64,000 nt of DNA from the NCBI GenBank assembly GCA_937884485.1, contig CALGCG010000127.1, positions 1-64,000 of the forward strand. Reading direction: 5' to 3'. Both the position numbers and the translations under genes were made by a program. Within the stretch, counting starts at the first letter, position 1; each line of letters starts with the position of its first letter. A model generated the notes under the pieces. The model searched no databases and had not been told where the DNA came from. It was given only the letters and a program-made list of their open reading frames with translations. This stretch comes from an uncultured Bacteroidales bacterium. GTDB lineage: Bacteria; Bacteroidota; Bacteroidia; Bacteroidales; P3. Shown here in pieces: positions 43,596-50,789 of the stretch.

Positions 43596-46500
43596 TTACG
43601 CCGTCATCAGGCGGAGGGTGGCCAGGGCCTGGGTGATGGACTTGATGTTGGCAATGGAGACGGTGAGCTTGTCGGGGGTCTCCTTGAGGCGCGTCTCTTT
43701 GGGGTGGTTCTGGATGTAGGTGATGACCTTCATGAAGTTGTTGCTCTGGTAGAAGGGGCTTTGCTGGTTGCTTACGAGGTGGAGCACCATGCGGTCCTGC
43801 TTGAGGACAATCTTCTCGATGCCGAACTCCTTGGCGATGCGGCGGAGAGTGATGGTGCGTATGAGTTCGTCTGTGGCCAGAGGCACGGGACCGAAGCGGT
43901 CCTCCAGACGGCTGCGGTAGGCTGCCAGCTGGGCGTCGAGGTCAGTGGAGGATTGCTCTATTCCGATGTCGTTCAGCTCCTTGTATAGCAGCAGGCGCTC
44001 GGAGACGGAGGTGACGTAGTCGTCGGGTAGCAGCACCTCGAGGTCGGTCTCGATGGTGCACTCGCGCACGTACTCCTTCTTCTCCTCGGCTTCAGTGGCG
44101 AAGAGGTCCTTGAAGTCGCTCTCTTTCAGTTCTTCTATAGCCTCGTTGAGGATTTTGTGGTACATGTCGTAGCCTATCTCGGAGATGAAGCCGCTCTGTT
44201 CGGCGCCGAGGATATTGCCGGCACCGCGGATGTCGAGGTCGCGCATGGCGATGTTGAAGCCGCTGCCAATGGTGGAGAATTCCTCGATGGCCTTGAGGCG
44301 CTTCTGCGCGTCGGGCGTCAGGGTGAGGTAGGAGGGTATGAGCATGTAGCAGAAGGCCTTGCGGTTGGAACGGCCCACGCGGCCGCGCATCTGGTGAAGG
44401 TCGCTGAGACCGAACTGGTGGGCGTTGTTGATAATCATAGTGTTGGCGTTGGGGATGTCCAAGCCGTTTTCCACGATAGAGGTGGCCACGAGCACGTCGA
44501 TGTCGCCCTCGAGAAAGTGCATCAGCGTCTCTTCGGCCTCCTTGCCGTCCATGCGTCCGTGGGCCATGGCCACGCGGGCGTCGGGCACCAGTCGTTGCAC
44601 CAGGCCGGCCATCTCGGGCAGGTTCTCCACGCGGTTGGAGATGAAGAAGGTCTGACCGCCGCGGCTCATCTCGAAGCTGATGGCGTCGCGGATGAGTTCC
44701 TCGCTGAAGTCGCTGAGTTCGGTCTCGATGGGTTGGCGGTTGGGCGGCGGTGTCTGGATGACGCTGAGGTCGCGGGCGCCCATGAGCGAGAACTGGAGGG
44801 TGCGGGGGATGGGCGTGGCGGTGAGGGTGAGGCAGTCGACGGAGGCTTTCATCTCCTTGAGCTTCTCCTTGACGCTGACGCCGAACTTCTGCTCCTCGTC
44901 GATGATGAGGAGGCCGAGGTCCTTGAACTTCAGTTGCTTGTTGGTGATGGCATGGGTGCCGATGAGGATGTCAATCTTGCCGTCTTCGACGTCCTTGTAT
45001 ATCTGGTTCTTTTCCTTGGTGGTGCGGAAGCGGTTGAGGTAGTCGACTCGCACGGGCATGCCTTTGAGGCGTTGGCAGAAGGTGTTGTAATGCTGGAAGG
45101 CGAGGATGGTGGAGGGCACGAGGACGGCCACCTGCTTGGAGTCGCAGCAGGCCTTGAAGGCGGCGCGGATGGCCACCTCGGTCTTGCCGAAACCCACGTC
45201 GCCGCAGACCAGGCGGTCCATCGGGGCGCGGTCCTCCATGTCGTGCTTGACGGCGAGGGTGGCCTTCAGTTGGTCGGGCGTGTCCTCGTACTGGAACGAG
45301 GCCTCCATCTGCTCCTGCAGGGAGTTGTCGGCGCTGTAGGCGAAGCCCTGCGAGGCTTTGCGCTTGGCGTAGAGGGCTATGAGGTCCTTGGCGATGTCCT
45401 TCACCTGGCGCTTGGTCTTCTGCTTGAGCACCTGCCAGGTGTTGCTGCCGAGGCGGTTGAGCTGCGGCGCCTCGCCTTCGCGGCCCACATAGCGCGAGAT
45501 TTTGTGCAGGCCGTGGATGGAGATGTAGAGGACGTCGTTGTTCTTGTATATCAGTCGTATGAGCTCCTGGCTCTTGCCGTCGACGGTCACTTTCTCCAGA
45601 CCGCTGAAACGGCCCACGCCGTAGTCGATGTGGGTGACGAAGTCGCCGGGCTTCAGCTCGAAGAGTTCCTTGAGCGTCAGCGCCTCGTGGGCGGCGCTGA
45701 GGTTCTTGACGGTGTATTTGTGGTAACGGTCGAAGATTTCGTGGTCGGTGTAGCAGAGGACGCGCTGGTCATGATCGATGAAACCGTGGCTCAGATTGAA
45801 AACGATAAACTGAAAATTGAAGTTCTCCGGGAGCACTTTTTCCAGGCGTTTCATCTGGCTGTCGTTGCTGACGGTGATGAGGAGCTGGTAGCCGCGCTCG
45901 GCGTAGTCGGTGAGGTTGGCGGTGAGGAGGTCGAACTGCTTGTTGAAGGCTGGCTGGGGCTCGCTCTGGGCTTTCAGCTGCTCGGCCTGGCTGAAATAGT
46001 GGCTGTTGCCGTATTCGACAATCTTACACTCCAGCAGGCGGTGGAGGAACTCGTTGGCGGAGCAGGAGATTTCCTCGGGCTTGGGCAGTGTGCCGGCGAT
46101 GGGGTGGTCCTTGTCGGCCAGGCGCTCGGCGTAGGCTCTGCGGGTGTCTGCCAGTATCTTCTCCAGGGTTTCGGCGGTCATCATGAGGCTCTGTGTCCAG
46201 ACGATGTCCTCGCTGCCGAAGTATTCCATGAGGGAGACCATTTTGCTTTCGTTGGATTGGGCATCCTCCTGGGCGGCGGGGTTGTTGAAGTTGGGCACAA
46301 TGTCGATGCGGTCCAACTGCTTGACGCTGAGCTGCGACACGGTGTCGAAGGTGCGGAGGGAGTCAACCTCATCGTCGAAGAACTCGATGCGGAAGGGCAG
46401 GTCGGAGGCATAGGAGTAGACATCGACGATGCCGCCGCGCACGGCGAAATGGCCGGGGTCGACGACGAAGTCCTCGCGCTCGAAGCCCAGGTTCTCCAGC

Positions 46501-46979
46501 TTCTCCACGAGGTCCCACATGTCCATCTTGCTGCCTCGCGCCACGCGCAACGTCTTGGCGCCCAGTGTCCGCGGTGCCACAACCTTCTCGGCCAGGGCCT
46601 CGGGATAGGAGACCACGATGGCAGGCATGGAGCCGCCGAGGGTCTTCACCACCTCGGTGCGCATCAGCAGGTTGGCGTTGTCGGTGAGGTCGGTGTCGTA
46701 GTGGTAGGCCTTGCGGTAGGAGGTGGGGAAGAGCATGACCTGGACACTTTCCACTCCCATCAGGGCCTCGATGTCGTTCTGCAGGTAGAAAGCCTCCTCC
46801 TTGGAGGGGGCAATGACGAGTTGGCTCACGGTGGGGCAACGGCGGGCCAGGGACGCGACGAGGACGGCAGGCAACGACCCCACGAGGCCGTCCACATGAA
46901 GGCGTGCGCGCTCCTTCCCCAAATGGTCGATTATCTGGGCGAGGAGCGCACTCTCTTGGTAGAGTTCGGTTAGTATCAT
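43596..46979 (-). CDS. mfd: Transcription-repair coupling factor Mfd
   Basis: Removes RNA polymerase stalled at DNA damage and recruits UvrA. 1127 residues: UvrB-like N-terminal modules (~20-340), the RNA polymerase interaction domain (~470-540, FVTHIDYGVGRFSGLEK), and the superfamily 2 motor with Walker A GDVGFGKTEVA, DEEQ box and motif VI QMRGRVGRS. The C-terminal domain (~960-1110) includes the TRCF fold. uvrA lies 3.8 kb away. A two-box promoter motif is 9 bases before the ATG. Confidence 0.96.
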   Translation of the reverse strand: MILTELYQESALLAQIIDHLGKERARLHVDGLVGSLPAVLVASLARRCPTVSQLVIAPSKEEAFYLQNDIEALMGVESVQVMLFPTSYRKAYHYDTDLTDNANLLMRTEVVKTLGGSMPAIVVSYPEALAEKVVAPRTLGAKTLRVARGSKMDMWDLVEKLENLGFEREDFVVDPGHFAVRGGIVDVYSYASDLPFRIEFFDDEVDSLRTFDTVSQLSVKQLDRIDIVPNFNNPAAQEDAQSNESKMVSLMEYFGSEDIVWTQSLMMTAETLEKILADTRRAYAERLADKDHPIAGTLPKPEEISCSANEFLHRLLECKIVEYGNSHYFSQAEQLKAQSEPQPAFNKQFDLLTANLTDYAERGYQLLITVSNDSQMKRLEKVLPENFNFQFIVFNLSHGFIDHDQRVLCYTDHEIFDRYHKYTVKNLSAAHEALTLKELFELKPGDFVTHIDYGVGRFSGLEKVTVDGKSQELIRLIYKNNDVLYISIHGLHKISRYVGREGEAPQLNRLGSNTWQVLKQKTKRQVKDIAKDLIALYAKRKASQGFAYSADNSLQEQMEASFQYEDTPDQLKATLAVKHDMEDRAPMDRLVCGDVGFGKTEVAIRAAFKACCDSKQVAVLVPSTILAFQHYNTFCQRLKGMPVRVDYLNRFRTTKEKNQIYKDVEDGKIDILIGTHAITNKQLKFKDLGLLIIDEEQKFGVSVKEKLKEMKASVDCLTLTATPIPRTLQFSLMGARDLSVIQTPPPNRQPIETELSDFSEELIRDAISFEMSRGGQTFFISNRVENLPEMAGLVQRLVPDARVAMAHGRMDGKEAEETLMHFLEGDIDVLVATSIVENGLDIPNANTMIINNAHQFGLSDLHQMRGRVGRSNRKAFCYMLIPSYLTLTPDAQKRLKAIEEFSTIGSGFNIAMRDLDIRGAGNILGAEQSGFISEIGYDMYHKILNEAIEELKESDFKDLFATEAEEKKEYVRECTIETDLEVLLPDDYVTSVSERLLLYKELNDIGIEQSSTDLDAQLAAYRSRLEDRFGPVPLATDELIRTITLRRIAKEFGIEKIVLKQDRMVLHLVSNQQSPFYQSNNFMKVITYIQNHPKETRLKETPDKLTVSIANIKSITQALATLRLMTA

Positions 46980-46988
46980 AATTTATCT

Positions 46989-47015
46989 TAACGATGAAAA
47001 AAACAAAATATTATT
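46989..47015 (-). promoter_or_regulatory. Two-box (ECF-like) promoter motif for mfd
   Basis: Minus strand: AATAATATTTT (47015-47005), nine bases, ATCGTTA (46995-46989), then 9 bases to the ATG. First box resembles that of porX (TACAATATTTT). Confidence 0.5.
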
Positions 47016-47048
47016 TGTGTTTGACAATTAAATGAAAAAAATGATGTA

Positions 47049-47075
47049 AGCAATAAAAGAGTAAGGAATTCGTTA
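47049..47075 (+). promoter_or_regulatory. Two-box (ECF-like) promoter motif for the 47098 gene
   Basis: AGCAATAAAAG (47049-47059), nine bases, TTCGTTA (47069-47075), then 22 bases to the ATG. Confidence 0.55.
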
Positions 47076-47097
47076 TTTGATGTAAAAGGCGGTTCTT

Positions 47098-47601
47098 ATG
47101 AAAATTGTAGACAGAATAAAAAGTTGGGAACTGGGCTATTGGCCGATGTTTTTGCTGTTGTATGTGGCACTGGATGTGGTGTGGCTGGTAGTGTGGGCCG
47201 TGGTGCTGGTGTTTTTCAATCCGAACAGGGATTTCTACACGATATTGCAGCCGACGATGGATTTGATGTGTGCTCTGTTCTTGCAGCTGCTGTTGTCCGT
47301 GGGGCCCACATTGCTGTACCCGAGGGTGAGGAACTGGAGGTGGCTGATGGTTTTCCCGACGTTGCTGCTTGTGTTTCTGATTATTGGCATGGTTAGCGCA
47401 GACGGTTCGATATGGCGGGTCTGTTTGGCTTTGGTCGGTATGCCGATTATCAATATGGCGCATGTGGTGTATGATTACACATGGCAGCTGATTCCGAATG
47501 AGTGTATCCGAACTTACGTTTTCTGTTTCTTGGAGGTGTTGTTATATTACCTTGTTACCTTCGCTGCAGCAAAGCTGGCCAAGGGGAAAGAGGACAGTTG
47601 A
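47098..47601 (+). CDS. Uncharacterised inner-membrane protein, five helices
   Basis: 167 residues with helices at about 17-40, 55-75, 83-103, 105-128 and 138-158, and short loops. Conserved-looking polar residues are few (Asp near 26, His/Tyr in NMAHVVYDYTW). Family not recognised. It lies between mfd (divergent) and porX, each with its own two-box promoter. Confidence 0.65.
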   Translation: MKIVDRIKSWELGYWPMFLLLYVALDVVWLVVWAVVLVFFNPNRDFYTILQPTMDLMCALFLQLLLSVGPTLLYPRVRNWRWLMVFPTLLLVFLIIGMVSADGSIWRVCLALVGMPIINMAHVVYDYTWQLIPNECIRTYVFCFLEVLLYYLVTFAAAKLAKGKEDS

Positions 47602-47614
47602 ATCTTTTTGTCGG

Positions 47615-47656
47615 TTTGTACAATATTTTTCGCGGAGCATCGTTATATTGTACAAA
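47615..47656. repeat. Perfect 12-base inverted repeat across the porX promoter
   Basis: TTTGTACAATAT (47615-47626) and ATATTGTACAAA (47645-47656), separated by 18 bases. The left arm overlaps the first promoter box and the right arm begins at the end of the second box, so a dimeric regulator bound here would cover the promoter. Confidence 0.75.
47619..47645 (+). promoter_or_regulatory. Two-box (ECF-like) promoter motif for porX
   Basis: TACAATATTTT (47619-47629), nine bases, ATCGTTA (47639-47645), then 28 bases to the ATG of porX. Spacer resembles that of the 35701 gene. Confidence 0.55.
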
Positions 47657-47673
47657 TAGTAAAAAGAAAAGAT

Positions 47674-49233
47674 ATGCAGACCAAGATATTATGGGCCGAT
47701 GACGAGATTGACTTGCTGAAGCCTCACGTGCTGTTTCTGAAGGAGAAAGGGTGCGAGGTGACGGCAGTGCAGAGCGGCAGCGACGCGCTGGACGAGCTTG
47801 AGGGCGGAGGCGTGCTGCCCGACGTGGTGTTCCTCGACGAGCAGATGCCTGGCCTGAGCGGTATCGAGACCCTGCGGCGAATGAAGGAGAAGTGGCCGCA
47901 GCTGCCGGTGGTGATGGTGACCAAGAGCGAGGAGGAAGGCTTGATGGAGGACGCCCTGGGCGGCAAGATCAGCGACTACCTGATTAAGCCCGTGAGCCCC
48001 AGCCAGCTGTGGCTGATGGTGAAGAAGCATACCGAGCGCAAGCGTTTGGAGAGTGAACACTCGACGATGGGATACCAGCAGCAGTTCCGCGAGATAGGGA
48101 TGCAGATCGGCGGCCGCATGGATGCCGAGGAGTGGAAAGACGTGTACCGCAAACTGGTCTACTGGGATTTGGAACTGGCTGGCAGCGAGGATGACAATAT
48201 CCACGACATCTTCATGTCGCAGAAGGAAGAGGCCAACCGTCATTTCTGCCGCTTCTATGAAGAGAATTACCTGAACTGGCTGTCCGGCGGGCAGGGCAAA
48301 CCGCTGATGTCGCCCACCGTGCTGAAGGAGCGGATGTTCCCGCTGCTCTCGCGGCCCACGTTCTTGATAGTGATAGACAATTTCCGCTTCGACCAGTGGA
48401 AGTTCGTCCAGCCGCTGGTGGAGCAGTATCTGCGCACCGAGCGCGAGGATATGTACTATGCCATCCTGCCCACGACGACGCAGTTTGCCCGCAACGCAAT
48501 GTTCGCCGGCCTGATGCCCAGCGAGATAGAGAGGATGTATCCCCAGTACTGGGTGAATGAGGACGAGAAGGGGTGGAAGAACCAGTACGAGGCCGAGCTG
48601 CTGGGCGAGAATCTGCGCCGCAACGGCCTTGGAGTGAAGATGAGCTACAACAAGGTGCTCAACGCCCAATATGGAAAGAAACTGGTCGACCGCCTGCCGG
48701 AATTGATGCGCAACGGATTGAATGTCATTATCTACAACTTCATCGACATGCTGAGCCATGCGAGGACCGACAGCGACATCGTGCGCGAACTGGCGGAAGA
48801 CGAGAAGGCCTACCGCAGTGTCACCTTGAGCTGGCTGGAGCATTCGCCACTGATAGAAATACTGAAAGCGCTGAGCGAGAAGGATGTGAACGTCGTCATC
48901 ACCACCGACCACGGGAGCGTGAAGATAGACCGTCCGGTGAAGGTGAAGGGCGATCGCGAGGTGAGCGTCAACCTGCGCTACAAGCAGGGCCGACTGCTGG
49001 ACTACAACCCGAAGGATGTCTTCGAGGTGAAGGACCCGAAGCGGGCTTTCCTCCCCAAACTGCACGTGACGAGCCCCTACATCTTCTGCCGCGGCAACGA
49101 CTTCTTCGCCTACCCGAACAACTACAACGAGTATGTGCGCTACTACACCAACACCTTCCAGCACGGAGGCCTGTCGATGGAAGAGGTGCTGGTGCCGTTT
49201 GTGGTGCTGAGGAGCCGTAGGGCCGCAGAATGA
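47674..49233 (+). CDS. porX: PorX, response regulator with PglZ phosphodiesterase domain
   Basis: Regulator of the type IX secretion system. 519 residues from MQTKILWADD. Receiver domain 1-120 with the acidic pocket near Asp9-Asp10, phosphoacceptor Asp55 (VVFLDEQMPG), Thr/Lys switch residues (VTKSEE; YLIKPVSP); helical linker to ~210; PglZ domain to the end with the alkaline-phosphatase-like metal residues in DNFRFDQW, PTTTQFARNAMF, NFIDMLSHAR and TTDHGS. In P. gingivalis PorX works with PorY and the ECF factor SigP. No PorY is in the window. Confidence 0.94.
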   Translation: MQTKILWADDEIDLLKPHVLFLKEKGCEVTAVQSGSDALDELEGGGVLPDVVFLDEQMPGLSGIETLRRMKEKWPQLPVVMVTKSEEEGLMEDALGGKISDYLIKPVSPSQLWLMVKKHTERKRLESEHSTMGYQQQFREIGMQIGGRMDAEEWKDVYRKLVYWDLELAGSEDDNIHDIFMSQKEEANRHFCRFYEENYLNWLSGGQGKPLMSPTVLKERMFPLLSRPTFLIVIDNFRFDQWKFVQPLVEQYLRTEREDMYYAILPTTTQFARNAMFAGLMPSEIERMYPQYWVNEDEKGWKNQYEAELLGENLRRNGLGVKMSYNKVLNAQYGKKLVDRLPELMRNGLNVIIYNFIDMLSHARTDSDIVRELAEDEKAYRSVTLSWLEHSPLIEILKALSEKDVNVVITTDHGSVKIDRPVKVKGDREVSVNLRYKQGRLLDYNPKDVFEVKDPKRAFLPKLHVTSPYIFCRGNDFFAYPNNYNEYVRYYTNTFQHGGLSMEEVLVPFVVLRSRRAAE

Positions 49234-49261
49234 TGGTTTCATTATGTAAAATGTGTTTTTT

Positions 49262-50749
49262 ATGAAGAAAATATTCGCTTTTTTGATTTGTGCGTGTGGA
49301 ATGTGGAGTGTGTCAACGGGTCAGATAATCACTGTTTCCAAGGGCAATCCCGGCAAGGAGATGGACGAAGAAGCAGTGAAAAATGCTTGGTATCTCGGAC
49401 AGCGTGGCGAGCACGAATGCTGGCTGACGCGGACCGAGGACGGACCGAAGAGTTTTGTGAGAAGAGACGACTGGCAGGTTGTCGAGGTGGACCGCAATCT
49501 GGTGGTTCGGAGCCGCCTGGAACTGCCGATGAGCAGGCTGTGCGAGGTGGTGGTGGCCAGGAAAATCGACGACAGGGCCGACGTGATATTGGTGGACAGC
49601 AGCGATTCCCGCGGACTGACGTTGATGGGTGTGCAGGTGGACCTGGACAGCATGCGGCTGCGCAATCATAAGATAGACACCCTGGCCCATTATGACATTG
49701 ATCCCAAGGACAGAAGTTATGTATGGGGCGCATCAAGCAGCAGCAGTGACTATATGGGAGTGCTGGTCGTGCTGCAGAAAACAAAGGCCCAGCAGTATGC
49801 GGCGGAAGCCGTGGTGTACGACAGCGAGATGGAAGAGTTCTGGCGCCGGGAGTATGCTGTGGGTTCCACCAGCAGCATGGGTGTGAGCGACGCTGGCGAG
49901 ATGGTGACGCTGGGATACGACGGCGAGGACGACGGGGTGCGCTTCACAATCAATGTGCTGGGTCGCAAAAGCAGCGACTCCTACGGCATGACAATGGAGT
50001 GCGACAGGATCAGATATATGCAGATTGTCGATATCAGGAATCGCAAGGTTCAGTGTGCTGGACTGTTCTCGCCGTTGACGAGCGATCCGAAGGAAAAGAT
50101 GATTGGTGGAACGGTCTCGATGATGTTCGACATGGATTCGACGACGGTGACCCGTTTTTTGGTGCGTCCGTTCCAGAACGAGGATGTGAATATCCTGGTA
50201 AACAAGAAGACGAAAAAGGTGCAGCATGATCAGGAAGCGCCGATGGTGACGCCGCTGGCCTTTGCACGGATGCCGTATGGCATCGTCATGGCGGTAGGCC
50301 ATCGTCATGTGTTGAGGTACAAGAATGCCAACGGCACCAGGGAGTCGAGCTACTACGCGCAAGGCATACACCTTGAGGCGTTCGATGAGACCGGCAATAT
50401 CATGTGGTCACGAAATATCCGCCGCAACGACATGCAGAAGGACAGCGATGAAAAGCTGTACATCGCCCTGTTCTCGTCGGGCGATGATGTGTGCCTGGTG
50501 AAGAGTGAAAACAGGAAATACCCGTCAGGCTACGATATCGCCAAAGAGGCGAAAGAATTTGAGCTGGGAGACAAGTGCAACCTGGTGATGTACAAGGTGA
50601 GCGTCGACGGAGAGGTGAGCAAGACCATCCTCGAACAGAGGACGAAGCATTCGCTGGTGTCGGCAGCCAAGCGGGGAGAGGGGAATGTTGTGATGCTGAC
50701 GCTGGACGGCGCAAAGAGCCGAATGGTCGATATGAAGATTGAACAATAA
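49262..50749 (+). CDS. Secreted protein of unknown function
   Basis: 495 residues from the ATG at 49262 with a signal peptide ending near Gly22. The mature part is beta-rich with recurring WY/VW patches (KNAWYLGQRGEHECWLTR, RSYVWGASSSSSDYMGVLVVL) and could form a beta-propeller-like fold, but no catalytic motif stands out. It follows porX by 28 bases and may be co-transcribed. I do not recognise it. Confidence 0.65.
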   Translation: MKKIFAFLICACGMWSVSTGQIITVSKGNPGKEMDEEAVKNAWYLGQRGEHECWLTRTEDGPKSFVRRDDWQVVEVDRNLVVRSRLELPMSRLCEVVVARKIDDRADVILVDSSDSRGLTLMGVQVDLDSMRLRNHKIDTLAHYDIDPKDRSYVWGASSSSSDYMGVLVVLQKTKAQQYAAEAVVYDSEMEEFWRREYAVGSTSSMGVSDAGEMVTLGYDGEDDGVRFTINVLGRKSSDSYGMTMECDRIRYMQIVDIRNRKVQCAGLFSPLTSDPKEKMIGGTVSMMFDMDSTTVTRFLVRPFQNEDVNILVNKKTKKVQHDQEAPMVTPLAFARMPYGIVMAVGHRHVLRYKNANGTRESSYYAQGIHLEAFDETGNIMWSRNIRRNDMQKDSDEKLYIALFSSGDDVCLVKSENRKYPSGYDIAKEAKEFELGDKCNLVMYKVSVDGEVSKTILEQRTKHSLVSAAKRGEGNVVMLTLDGAKSRMVDMKIEQ

Positions 50750-50789
50750 CAACTACAAGAGAGCAAAGGCATTAGAGCGTCAAGGGAAA

